Shown one piece after another: positions 45,930-58,486 of a stretch of 64,000 bases of DNA (positions are counted from its first letter, which is position 1; every line of letters begins with the position of its first letter). The stretch lies in assembly GCA_037783415.1 (NCBI GenBank), contig JAZGTN010000087.1:186001-250000 (forward strand), in the 5' to 3' direction. A model generated the notes under the pieces. That model had not been told where the DNA came from and searched no databases. It worked only from the letters and a program-made list of their open reading frames with translations. Position numbers and translations under genes: made by a program. Source of the stretch: Leptasterias polaris (taxonomy: Eukaryota > Echinodermata > Asteroidea > Forcipulatida > Asteriidae).

Positions 45930-46325
45930 ACATTAAGAACTAACTAAAACTAAACTAACGACGTTAAGTACTGAATTGAAACCTCACCCAGCTGCTTACA
46001 CGTGTTGACAAAGCAGTTGTTCCCAAGCGTTGGTAACTCCATTTTGCAGTCGTGACCAATTACTTGCCGATGAATTTCGAAAATGTCTACAATTAACTAC
46101 AAAATACAATGTAAATTGTAATATTGTCTGGTCCTTGCTCTAAAGATCAGACGGGTAGAGAAATCAGACTGCAGTAGCTAGTCACCCACTACGTACTCTA
46201 GACTTGTGGACAAGTCGGAACGGCTCTCTCGCAATATCCCGCGAGAGGGCTGTTCTGCGCGAGATTACTGCTCTCGATCAAGACCACACAGCTGGCAGCT
46301 ACATGACAGTTATGGAACGCCAAAG
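45930..46325. other. Intergenic stretch, no gene recognised
   Basis: A CTCTCGC/GCGAGAG foldback lies at about 46225-46247. Nothing else supported. Confidence 0.35.
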
Positions 46326-46540
46326 AGGCATTTAATAATCGGTGATGGTCTTTAACAACCGGTGATCAAATCATAATCGGTGATGGTCTAACGCGATCGG
46401 TGATCAACTTTAGCAATCGGTGATGCATATTCACGATCGTTAATGGTCTTTCGTGATCGGTGATCAACTTTTTAAATCGGTGATGCATATTCACGATCGG
46501 TGATGGTCTTACGCGATCGGTGATCAACTTTAGCAATCGG
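46326..46540 (+). repeat. ATCGGTGATGGTC minisatellite
   Basis: Alternating ATCGGTGATGGTCTTACGCG and ATCGGTGATCAACTTTAGCA-type units, with ATGCATATTCACG variants. Unit length is about 18-24 bp, combining into a roughly 60-bp higher-order repeat. It is interrupted by the TIR element and resumes at 47168 (GGCAATGGGTGATGGTC). Confidence 0.8.
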
Positions 46541-46542
46541 GG

Positions 46543-47167
46543 GGTCCTACTAAATACCATCAACTCACCGTCAACACGAACGGTACCGTCAACACGCCGT
46601 CAACACCTCCAATATTATACATTTTAAATCGACAAAAGAGGCATAGAACTGTAAAGTATGGGCTAAAAGAGAATATACATTGGTTTGAGGTTACATTTCT
46701 TTTATAAAAATTGGGTTTATTTCACGAGAAAAAAATTATCTCTAAGCAGCATAGCAGTTGGCCGCCATCTTGCCTTCTCACGGAGGTTGGACTGTACCAT
46801 TCATGTATGGGTGTGCAAGTAATGCAATTATCATGCCAACAGAGGGCGCCTTGCTGCAGCTGATGGCTGGGTGGTAACGACCGACCTCTATTGGTGTGTG
46901 TAATATTATCGCCCCTTTAGCGTAATGGTATGGTCCAAGCTACGTGAGAAGGCAAGATGGCGGCCAACGGCTAAAAAAAAAAATTGCTGGAAATAAACCC
47001 AATTTTCATGAAAGAAATGTAACCTCAAACCAATGTATATTCTCTTTTAGCCCATACTTTACAGTTCTATGCCTCTTTTGTCGATTTAAAATGTATATTG
47101 GAGGTGTTGACGGCGTGTTGACGGTACCGTGCGTGTTGACGGTGAGTTGACGGTATTTAGTAGGACC
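46543..47167. mobile_element. 625-bp TIR element with about 200-bp inverted arms
   Basis: GGTCCTACTAAATAC at the left mirrors GTATTTAGTAGGACC at the right. Arms share GTTGACGG-type repeats, CGACAAAAGAGGCATAGAAC, AATATACATTGGTTTGAGG and GGCCGCCATCTTGCC/GGCAAGATGGCGGCC. The centre (about 46770-46950) is unique. It splits the minisatellite. No transposase; target duplication unclear. Confidence 0.85.
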
Positions 47168-47278
47168 GGCAATGGGTGATGGTCTTCTATTCATGACCGG
47201 TAATCAATGTTTTGATTGGTGTAGACTTTCACAGCTGTTGATTAGTTCTGCAATATCGGTGTTATTTCGCTATTAATT

Positions 47279-49245
47279 AGGTGTTCGTGCAATATGAGCA
47301 CGAACACCTCTTGTTTTTGTTCCGTTTTTTTTTTTTTTTAGGTGTTCGGCTAGCAGCCGAAAACCTATTGTTATTGTTAAGTTGTTGTTTTTTAAGGTGT
47401 TCGGCTCTAGCCGAAAACCTATTGTTATTGTTAAGTGGGTTTTTTAGGTGTTCGTGCAATATGAGCACGAACACCTCTTGTTTTTGTTCCTTTTTTTTTT
47501 TTTTAGGTGTTCGTGCAATATGAGCAAAAACAACTCTTGTTTTTGTTCTGTTTTTTTTTTTTAGGTGTTCGGCTAGCAGCCGAAAACCTATTGTTATTGT
47601 TAAGTTTTTAGGTGTTCGTGCAATTCAGCATGAACACCTCTTGTTTTTGTTCTGTTTAGGTGTTCGTGCAATATGAGCACGAACACCTCTTGTTTTTGTT
47701 CCGTTTTTTAGGTGTTCGTGCAATGAGCACGAACACCTCTTGATTTTGTTCTGTTTTTCGGTGTTCGTGCAATATGTGCACGAACACCTCTTGTTATTGT
47801 TCTGTTTTTTTAGGTGTTCGTGCAATATGAGCACGAACACCTCTTGTTTTTGTTCTTTTTTTTTTTTTAGGTGTTCGTGCAATATGTGCACGAACACCTC
47901 TTGTTATTGTTCTGTTTTTTTTTTTTTAGGTGTTCGTGCAATATGTGCACGAACACCTCTTGTTATTGTTCTGTTTTTAGGTGTTCGTGCAATATGTGCA
48001 CGAACACCTCTTGTTAGGTGTTCGGCCAGCAGCCGAAAACCTATTGTTATTGTTAAGTTTTTTAGTTTTTTTGTTTTTTAGGTGTTCGGCTAGCAGCCGA
48101 AAACCTATTGTTATTGTTAAGTTTTTTTTTTTAGGTGTTCGGCTAGCAGCCGAAAACCTATTGTTATTGTTAAGTTTTTTTTTTTTTAGGTGTTCGGCTA
48201 GCAGCCGAAAACCTATTGTTATTGTTAAGTTTTTTTTTTTGTTTTTTAGGTGTTCGGCCAGCAGCCGAAAACCTATTGTTATTGTTAAGTTTTTTTTTTT
48301 GTTTTTTTTTTAGGTGTTCGGCCAGCAGCCGAAAACCTATTGTTATTGTTAAGTTTGTTTTTTGTTTTTTAGGTGTTCGGCTAGCAGCCGAAAACCTATT
48401 GTTATTGTTAAGTTTGTTTTTTTAGGTGTTCGTGCAATATGAGCAAAAACAACTCTTGTTTTTGTTCTGTTTTTTTTTTTTAGGTGTTCGGCTAGCAGCC
48501 GAAAACCTATTGTTATTGTTAAGTTTTTAGGTGTTCGTGCAATTCAGCATGAACACCTCTTGTTTTTGTTCTGTTTAGGTGTTCGTGCAATATGAGCACG
48601 AACACCTCTTGTTTTTGTTCCGTTTTTTAGGTGTTCGTGCAATGAGCACGAACACCTCTTGATTTATTTTTTTTTTTAGGTGTTCGTGCAATATGTGCAC
48701 GAACACCTCTTGTTATTGTTCTGTTTTTTTAGGTGTTCGTGCAATATGTGCACGAACACCTCTTGTTATTGTTCTGTTTTTAGGTGTTCGTGCAATATGT
48801 GCACGAACACCTCTTGTTAGGTGTTCGGCCAGCAGCCGAAAACCTATTGTTATTGTTAAGTTTTTTAGTTTTTTAGTTTTTTAGGTGTTCGGCTAGCAGC
48901 CGAAAACCTATTGTTATTGTTAAGTTTTTTTTTTTAGGTGTTCGGCTAGCAGCCGAAAACCTATTGTTATTGTTAAGTTTTTTTTTTTTTTAGGTGTTCG
49001 GCTAGCAGCCGAAAACCTATTGTTATTGTTAAGTTTGTTTTTTTGTTTTTTAGGTGTTCGGCCAGCAGCCGAAAACCTATTGTTATTAGGTGTTCGTGCA
49101 ATATGAGCACGAACACCTCTTTGTTATTGTTCCGGTTTTTTTTTAGTTTTTTTTTAGGTGTTCGTGCAATTCAGCACGAACACCTCTTGTTATTGTTCTG
49201 TGTTTTTTTTTTTTAGGTGTTCGTGCAATATGTGCACGAATACCT
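47279..49245 (+). repeat. Hairpin array: about 37 tandem stem-loops of two alternating classes
   Basis: Class A (about 21): AGGTGTTCGTGC, a 5-7-nt loop such as AATATGA or AATATGT, GCACGAACACCT. Class B (about 16): AGGTGTTCGGCTAGCAGCCG then AAAACCT. Spacers are CTTGTTWTTGTTC after A and ATTGTTATTGTTAAG after B, each followed by 5-20 T. Blocks of several hairpins are duplicated: 47505-47745 and 48424-48664 have the same order of variants. The array ends next to the first 2.76-kb unit. The ORFs across it are chance readings. It appears to be the amplified 5' terminus of that element. Confidence 0.9.
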
Positions 49246-49281
49246 CTTGTTATTGTCCTGGTTTTTTTTTTTTTTTTTTTT

Positions 49282-52062
49282 TCCTCCATCTTCTTCTTCC
49301 CTAGAACTCTTCTCTACAGCATAACTCAAGATTGAAACTGAATTGAACCTTGAAACTCATCAGATAATTGAACCTCAATATGAAGACGGCACAGTTGTCA
49401 GTACGTCATGATGACGTCATCAGGTGTCGAATTACAAGGTTTTTAAAGTTGAAAAATGACCATTTGCTTTTTGATGTATCTCAACGAATATGAAAGCTAT
49501 GATGTTCAAAGTTTTGGCATCTGATAGACCAAGACTGGGGCAACATTTGAAAAGTTAACGCCAAAATTGTACGACCTTAACTTCCGGGTCGTTACCCTGG
49601 GTCGAAGTTCACCTTCGTTTTTTTCTTTCAAAAAACAACTTTCGAGCTTATCTACGGAATAACTCAAGATTGAGATTGAATTGAATGTTGAAACTCACCA
49701 GATAGTTGAACCTTAGTATCAAGACAATACATACTTAATTACGTCATGATGACGTCATCGGGCACTGAATTACATTAAATCAAAATTTAATATTTGTAAA
49801 AATCATAACTCAAAAACCATAATTCGGATTTTGACAATCTACTCATCATCGGATAGATCGTTAAGAGTTTGACAAACGCTTCACAGAACACGTACAATAT
49901 TTTAACTTACTTTCGAAAGTTTCGGTTCATAACGGAAGTTGAAAATTTCATAATATCTTATCTTATTCACATCTTTAAAACTCTTGATCACTTCAGCATA
50001 ATTTTTGTATCAGATTGTAGAACAGCAATCCCTCTTAAACTTTTGCACAGAGATAACAACATTATAATCGTATGCATCTGGTAAAAACTGGGAAATGAAG
50101 CGCACCGTCCTACTCGTACCCCCCCCCCCCCTCCCACTTTCATTGACAACGCATTGTACACATAAGGTGTAAGGGCTAACGACTGACAACAACGCACACT
50201 ATATACGCTACATGCATTGCCATGCTGACTGTGCGTGTGTGAAGTGGCGCGACTTTTGGGGGAATCCCCAACAGCGCCCTTTTTCGTCCAACAAAAGGGG
50301 GCGCTGTTGTGAATAATGTTTTCAGTAACATCGAGCGCTGAGTGCATAGCGGAGAATCGCAATAGTTCAGTGATAATGAACAACGTCTCGCACCAAAACT
50401 ACAAGTAGGAATACATTGGCATTGATATTACAAGAAACAATGCACACCCTCAGATAATTAATCTAATATTTGAAAAACACGTTACTCCGGTTCACATAAT
50501 TATAGGTTTTTTTTACAAGTCATACATTAGCTGAAAGGTTTTAATGTACTGATTAGGATCTACACAAATGAAACCAGTTTAAACTTGGCTTCTTATTGTT
50601 CAAACCGGAGGTTGAAATTAAATTTTTCAAAGAAAAATAATTTCTCAACCACACATTTGATTTTTTTAAATTTATTTATACGTCATTGGGTAGGTATGTA
50701 ACAACTTAAGAAACGACACACAACATTTACTATTTAACCTTAACTTCCGGTTAAATAGGAAGATACAATTAATTATTTGAAAAAAACATTACTCCAAAAC
50801 CAGGAATTAGTTGTTTATTATCTGAACGTCTTCAGATAAGGCTTTGAAAAACATTACTAACGCTATAATTTGTGACCTGATGACATTGTCTTCCGGTTCA
50901 AACCGGAAGTTAAAATTTTATATTTAAAGAAAAATCTTTTTGACAATCTACACATCATCGGATAGATCGTTAAAAGTTTGACAAACACTTCACAGAACCC
51001 GTACAATATTTTAACTTACTTTCGAAAATTTCGGTTCATAACGGAAGTTAAAAATTTCATAATATCTTATCTTATTCACATCTTTAAAACTCTTGATCAC
51101 TTCAGCATAATTTTTGTATCAGATTATGGAACAGCAATCCCTCTTAAACTTTTGCACTGAGATAACAACATTTTAACCTTTTACATCTTGTTAAAACAGA
51201 ACAATGAAGGGCACCTACCCACTCGTAACCCCCCCCCCCCCCACACTTTCATTGACAACTCATTATGTACACATAACGTTGAAACTGATGCAAGCAGGTT
51301 CAAGCGCTGTGCCGTGCACTGTCGTCGTGTTTGATTGTTTTATCTTGCAGAAACCAAAAATTGCAACAGCGCCCTCTTTCGTTTGAAATTTTGAAAACGG
51401 CGCTGATAAATTAATAACATTGTTTTCGGGCTTATCTACAGAATAACTTAAGATTGAAATTGAATTGAACATTGAAACTCATAAGATTATTGAACCTCAG
51501 TATCAAGATGACACAAACTTAATGACGTCATGATAACCACATCGGGTATTAAATTACAATAACTGAAAGTAAAATTTTTGTAACATAACTCATGAACCAT
51601 TTATTTGATTTTTTCTATCTACACATCATCGGATAGGTAATTAAAAGTTCGACAAACGTTACACAAAAATTGACCCCATTTGACCTTGATAATTTAGTAT
51701 CTGAAAAAATCATAAGCAGACATTGGTTGTTTATTTTCTGTACGTCGGCAGATAAGGCTTTCAAAACCTGAAATTTAAACTTTATATTAAAAAAAATCAT
51801 AACTTCCGAACCATACATTTGATTTTTAGAATTTATTTATCATTAGAAAGGTCTTCAAAATCTCAACAAGCGCTACACAAAATGTAACCCCCATTTGCCC
51901 TTGACTTCCGGTTCATACCGGAACATGATGTTTAATTTTTACAAAACTCATAACACCTAAACCGGTCATTGGATGGATGAGTTAAACGTTGTCACTAATA
52001 TTCATTCAATCACTCATCACGAACACCTTGTTTTTGTCACATGACAAAAACTGAAAGTCTAG
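49282..52062 (+). mobile_element. Helentron-like satellite unit 1 (2.78 kb)
   Basis: Starts with a pyrimidine leader and TCTCTACAGCATAACTCAAG. It contains three related head segments (about 49310, 49650, 51425), each followed by ACGTCATGATGACGTCATC-type strings, and many 110-130-bp monomers with CTTCCGGTTCAAACCGGAAG. Two poly-C tracts lie at 50110 and 51229. The 3' end is CACGAACACCT (52018-52028), a hairpin (TTTTTGTCA/TGACAAAAA, loop CA), a 7-8-nt spacer, then CTAG (52059-52062). The 3' CACGAACACCT is the complement of the class A hairpin start. Confidence 0.8.
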
Positions 52063-54801
52063 TTTTTTCTTCTCCTTCTTATTCGCAACTCTTCTCTACA
52101 GCATAACTCAAGATTGAAACTGAATTGAACCTTGAAACTCATCAGATAATTGAAACTCAATATGAAGACGGCACAGTTGTCAGTACGTCATGATGACGTC
52201 ATCAGGTGTCGAATTACAAGGTCTTTAAGGTGAAAAAATGACCATTTGCTCAACGAATATGAAAGCTATGATGTTCAAAGTTTGGCATCTGATAGACCAA
52301 GACTGGGGCAACATTTGAAAAGTTAACGCCAAAATTGTACGACCTTAACTTCCGGGTCGTTACCCAGGTCGAAGTTCACCTTCGATTTTTTCCTTCAAAA
52401 AACAACTTTCGAGCTTATCTACGGAATAACTCAAGATTGAGATTGAATTGAATGTTGAAACTCACCAGATAGTTGAACCTTAGTATCAAGACAATACATA
52501 CCTAATTACGTCATGATGACGTCATCGGGCACTGAATTACATTAAATCAAAGTTTAATATTTGTAAAAATCATAACTCAAAAACCATAATTCGGATTTTG
52601 ACAATCTACACATCATCGGATAGATCGTTAAGAGTTTGACAAACGCTTCACAGAACACGTACAATATTTTAACTTACTTTCGAAAGTTTCGGTTCATAAC
52701 GGAAGTTGAAAATTTCATAATATTTTATCTTATTCACATCTTTAAAACTGTTGATCACTTCAGCATAATTTTTGTATCAGATTGTAGAACAGCAATCCCT
52801 CTTAAACTTTTGCACAGAGATAACAACATTATAGTCGTATGCATCTGGTCAAAACTGGGAAATGAAGCGCACCGTCCTACTCGTACCCCCCCCCCCCCAC
52901 CTCCCACTTTCATTGACAACGCATTGTACACATAACGTGTAAGCGCTAACGACTGACAACAACGCACACTATGTACGCTACATGCATTGCCAGTGCTGAC
53001 TGTACGTGTTTGATATGGCGCGAAATATTTTTGGGGGAATCCCAACAGCGCTCTTTTTCGTCCAACGAAAGAGGGCGCTGTTGTGAAAACAGTTTTCAGA
53101 ACATCGAGCGCTGAGGGGAGAATCGCAATAGTTGAGTGATAATGAACAACGTCTCGCACCAAAACTACAAGTAGGAATACATTGGCATTGATATTACAAG
53201 AAACAATGCACACCCTCAGATAATTAATCTAATATTTGAAAAACACGTTACTCCGGTTCACATAATTATAGGTTTTTTACAAGTCATACATTAGCTGAAA
53301 GGTTTTAATGTACTGATTAGGATCTACACAAATGAAACCAGTTTAAACTTGGCTTCTTGTTCAAACCGGAGGTTGAAATTAAATTTTTCAAAGAAAAATA
53401 ATTTCTCAACCACACATTTGATTTTTTTATTTATTTATACGTCATTGGGTAGGTATGTAACAAGTGAAGAAACGACACACAACATTTACTATTTAACCTT
53501 AACTTCCGGTTAAATAGGAAGATACAATTAATTATTTGGAAAAAAACATTACTCCAAAACCAGGAATTAGTTGTTTATTATCTGAACGTCGTCAGATAAG
53601 GCTTTGAAAAACATTACTAACGCTATAATTTGTGACCTTATGACATTGTCTTCCGGTTCAAACCGGAAGTTTAAATTTTATATTTAAAAAAAAATCATTT
53701 TGACATCGGATAGATCGTTGAAAGTATGACAAACGCTTCACAGAACACGTACAATATTTTAACTTACTTTCGAAAGTTTCGGTTCATAACGGAAGTTAAA
53801 AATTTCATAATATCTTATCTTATTCACATCTTTAAAACTCTTGATCACTTCAGCATAATTTTTGTATCAGATTATAGAACAGCAATCCCTCTTAAACTTT
53901 TGCACTGAGATAACAACATTTTAACCTTTTACATCTTGTTAAAACAGAACAATGAAGCGCACCTACCCACTCGTAACCCCCCCCCCCCCACACTTTCATT
54001 GACAACTCATTATGTACACATAACGTTGAAACTGATGCAAGCAAGTTCAAGCGCTGTGCCTGCCGTGCACTGTCGTCGTGTTTGATTGTTTTATCTTGCA
54101 GAAACCAAAAATTGCAACAGCGCCCTCTTTCGTTTGAAATTTAGAAAACGGGGCTGATAAAATAAATCAATAACATTGTTTTCGGGCTTATCTACAGAAT
54201 AACTTAAGATTGAAATTGAATTGAACATTGAAACTCATAAGATTATTGAACCTCAGTATCAAGATGACACAAACTTAATGACGTCATGATAACCACATCG
54301 GGTATTAAATTACAATAACTGAAAGTTAAATTTTTGTAACATAACTCATGAACCATTTATTTGATTTTTTCAATCTACACATCATCGGATAGGTAATTAA
54401 AAGTTCGACAAACGTTACACAAAAATTGACCCCATTTGACCATGATAATTTAGTATCTGAACAAATCATAAGCAGACATTGGTTGTTTATTTTCTGTACG
54501 TCGGCAGATAAGGCGTTCAAAACCTGAAGTTCAAACTTTATCTTTCAAAATATCTGAACCACACAATATTATTATTTCTTCAATCTTTACATCATCTGAA
54601 AGGTCTTCATAAACTTATCATCATGTGACCCTATATGACCTCCACTTCCGGTCCACACCGGAAGTTGATAATTAATTTCTCCAAAATTCATAACTCCTGA
54701 ACCAGGAATTGGATTGATAAGGTATAATGACGTTTCCTATTCATCCAATCACTCACCACGAACACCTTGTTTTTGTCACATGACAAAAACTGAAAGGCTA
54801 G
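52063..54801 (+). mobile_element. Helentron-like satellite unit 2 (2.74 kb)
   Basis: Same order as unit 1. No 5' hairpin: the previous CTAG is followed by TTTTTT and CTTCTCC. The last about 250 bp belong to another subtype (CTTTCAAAATATCTGAACC, ATGTGACCCTATATGACC) ending in GGCTAG. Confidence 0.8.
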
Positions 54802-57561
54802 TTTTTTTTTCTTCTCCTTCTTCTTCTTCCACTCAACTCTTCTCTGGATCATAACTCAAGATTGAAACTGAATTGAACCTTGAAACTCATCAGACAATTG
54901 AACCTCAATACGAAGACGGCACAGTTGTCATTACGTCATGATGACGTCATCAGGTGTCGAATTACAAGGTTTTTAAAGTTGAAAAATGACCATTTGCTTT
55001 TTGCTGTATCTCAACGAATATGAAAGCTATGATGTTCAAAGTTTTGGCATCTGATAGACCAAGACTGGGGCAACATTTGAAAAGTTAACGCCAAAATTGT
55101 ACGACCTTAACTTCCGGGTCGTTACCCTGGGTCGAAGTTCACCTTCGTTTGTTTCCTTCAAAAAACAACTTTCGAGCTTATCTACGGAATAACTCAAGAT
55201 TGAGATTGAATTGAATGTTGAAACTCACCAGATAGTTGAACCTTAGTATCAAGACAATACATACCTAATTACGTCATGATGACGTCATCGGGCACTGAAT
55301 TACATTAAATCAAAGTTTAATATTTGTAAAAATCATAACTCAAAAACCATAATTCGGATTTTGACAATCTACACATCATCGGATAGATCGTTAAGAGTTT
55401 GACAAACGCTTCACAGAACACGTACAATATTTTAACTTACTTTCGAAAGTTTCGGTTCATAACGGAAGTTGAAAATTTCATAATATCTTATCTTATTCAC
55501 ATCTTTAAAACTCTTGATCACTTCAGCATAATTTTTGTATCAGGTTGTAGAACAGTAATCCCTCTTAAACTTTTGCACAGAGATAACAACATTATAGTCG
55601 TATGCATCTGGTCAAAACTGGGAAATGAAGCGCACCGTCCTACTCGTACCCCCCCCCCCCCACCTCCCACTTTCATTGACAACGCATTGTACACATAACG
55701 TGTAAGCGCTAACGACTGACAACAACGCACACTATGTACGCTACATGCATTGCCAGTGCTGACTGTACGTGTTTGATATGGCGCGAATTTTTTTGGGGGG
55801 AATCCCAACAGCGCTCTTTTTCGTCCAACGAAAGAGGGCGCTGTTGTGAAAACAGTTTTCAGAACATCGAGCGCTGAGGGGAGAATCGCAATAGTTGAGT
55901 GATAATGAACAACGTCTCGCACCAAAACTACAAGTAGGAATACATTGGCATTGATATTACAAGAAACAATGCACACCCTCAGATAATTAATCTAATATTT
56001 GAAAAACACGTTACTCCGGTTCACATAATTATAGGTTTTTTACAAGTCATACATTAGCTGAAAGGTTTTAATGTACTGATTAGGATCTACACAAATGAAA
56101 CCAGTTTAAACTTGGCTTCTTGTTCAAACTGGAGGTTGAAATTAAATTTTTCAAAGAAAAATAATTTCTCAACCACACATTTGATTTTTTTAATTTATTT
56201 ATACGTCATTGGGTAGGTATGTAACAAGTGAAGAAACGACACACAACATTTACTATTTAACCTTAACTTCCGGTTAAATAGGAAGATACAATTAATTATT
56301 TGAAAAAAAACATTACTCCAAAACCAGGAATTAGTTGTTTATTATCTGAACGTCGTCAGATAAGGCTTTGAAAAACATTACTAACGCTATAATTTGTGAC
56401 CTTATGACATTGTCTTCCGGTTCAAACCGGAAGTTTAAATTTTATATTTAAAAAAAATCATTTTGACATCGGATAGATCGTTGAAAGTATGACAAACGCT
56501 TCACAGAACACGTACAATATTTTAACTTACTTTCGAAAGTTTCGGTTCATAACGGAAGTTAAAAATTTCATAATATCTTATCTTATTCACATCTTTAAAA
56601 CTCTTGATCACTTCAGCATAATTTTTGTATCAGATTATAGAACAGCAATCCCTCTTAAACTTTTGCACTGAGATAACAACATTTTAACCTTTTACATCTT
56701 GTTAAAACAGAACAATGAAGCGCACCTACCCACTCGTAACCCCCCCCCCCCCTCCCACACTTTCATTGACAACTCATTATGTACACATAACTTTCAAACT
56801 GATGCAAGCAAGTTCAAGCGCTGTGCCGTGCACTGTCGTCGTGTTTGATTGTTTTATCTTGCAGAAACCAAAAATTGCAACAGCGCCCTCTTTCGTTTGA
56901 AATTTAGAAAACGGGGCTGATAAAATAAATTAATAACATTGTTTTCGGGCTTATCTACAGAATAACTTAAGATTGAAATTGAATTGAACATTGAAACTCA
57001 TAAGATTATTGAACCTCAGTATCAAGATGACACAAACTTAATGACGTCATGATAACCACATCGGGTATTAAATTACAATAACTGAAAGTTAAATTTTTGT
57101 AACATAACTCATGAACCATTTATTTGATTTTTTCAATCTACACATCATCGGATAGGTAATTAAAAGTTCGACAAACGTTACACACAAAATTGACCCCATT
57201 TGACCATGATAATTTAGTATCTGAACAAATCATAAGCAGACATTGGTTGTTTATTTTCTGTACGTCGGCAGATAAGGCGTTCAAAACCTGAAGTTCAAAC
57301 TTTATCTTTCAAAATATCTGAACCACACAATGGATTTCTTCAATCTTTACATCATCTGAAAGGTCTTCATAAACTTATCATCATGTGACCCTATATGACC
57401 TCCACTTCCGGTCCACACCGGAAGTTGATAATTAATTTCTCCAAAATTCATAACTCCCGAACCAGGAATTGGATTGATAAGGTATAATGACGTTTCCTAT
57501 TCATCCAATCACTCACCACGAACACCTTGTTTTTGTCACATGACAAAAACTGAAAGTCTAG
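54802..57561 (+). mobile_element. Helentron-like satellite unit 3 (2.76 kb)
   Basis: Very close to unit 2 over its whole length, with the same 3' subtype. The 3' end (GTCTAG) is followed by TT and then the hairpin mini-array. Confidence 0.8.
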
Positions 57562-57563
57562 TT

Positions 57564-57800
57564 AGGTGTTCCTGCAATATGAGCACGAACACCTCTTTGT
57601 TATTGTTCCGTTTTTTTTTTTTTAGGTGTTCGTGCAAAATGTGCACGAACACCTCTTTGTTATTGTTCCGTTTTTTTGTTTTTTTTAGGTGTTCGTGCAA
57701 AATGTGCACGAACCTCTATTTGTTATTGTTCCGTTTTTTTTTTTTTTTTTAGGTGTTCGTGCAATATGAGCACGAACACCTCTTTGTTATTGTTCCGTTT
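57564..57800 (+). repeat. Mini-array of four class A hairpins between units 3 and 4
   Basis: Hairpins begin at about 57564, 57624, 57687 and 57751. They are AGGTGTTCSTGC, AATATGA or AAAATGT loop, GCACGAACACCT (the third is truncated), each followed by CTTTGTTATTGTTCCG and T tracts. It begins exactly after CTAGTT and ends before the pyrimidine leader of unit 4. Confidence 0.9.
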
Positions 57801-58486
57801 TTTTTTTGTTTTTTTTGGGTTTTTTTCTTCTCCTTCTTCTTCTTCCACTCAACTCTTCTCTGGATCATAACTCAAGATTGAAACTGAATTGAACATTGAA
57901 ACTCATAAGATTATTGAACCTCAGTATCAAGATGACACAAACTTAATGACGTCATGATAACCATATCGGGTATTAAATTACAATAACTGAAAGTAAAATT
58001 TTTGTAACATAACTCATGAACCATTTATTTGATTTTTTCAATCTACACATCATCTGATAGGTAATTAAAAGTTCGACAAACGTTACACAAAAATTGACCC
58101 CATTTGACCTTGATAATTTAGTATCTGAAAAAATCATAAGCAGACATTGGTTGTTTATTTTCTGTACGTCGGCAGATAAGGCTTTCAAAACCTGAAATTT
58201 AAACTTTATATTTAAAAAAATCATAACTTCCGAACCATACATTTGATTTTTAGAATTTATTTATCATTAAAAAGGTCTTCAAAATCTCAACAAGCGCTAC
58301 ACAAAATGTAACCCCCATTTGCCCTTGACTTCCGGTTCATACCGGAACATGATGTTTAATTTTTACAAAACTCATAACACCTAAACCGGTTATTGGATTG
58401 ATGAGTTAAACGTTGTCACTAATATTCATTCAATCACTCATCACGAACACCTTGTTTTTGTCACATGACAAAAACTGAAAGTCTAG
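57801..58486 (+). mobile_element. Short Helentron-like satellite unit 4 (about 0.67 kb)
   Basis: The leader and TCTCTGGATCATAACTCAAG are joined to the third head segment (TTGAACATTGAAACTCATAA). The first and middle 2.1 kb are deleted by a jump between homologous head segments. The 3' end is of unit 1 subtype and keeps the hairpin and CTAG. Confidence 0.8.

Noticed and set aside
47279..49245. CRISPR array
   Set aside because: Repeats with spacers superficially fit, but the spacers are repeated T-rich strings rather than unique sequences, the setting is eukaryotic, and no cas-like gene exists.
47279..49245. Bacterial-type intrinsic terminators (hairpin plus T tract)
   Set aside because: The form matches, but the host is a eukaryote and the hairpins form an array attached to a transposon start.
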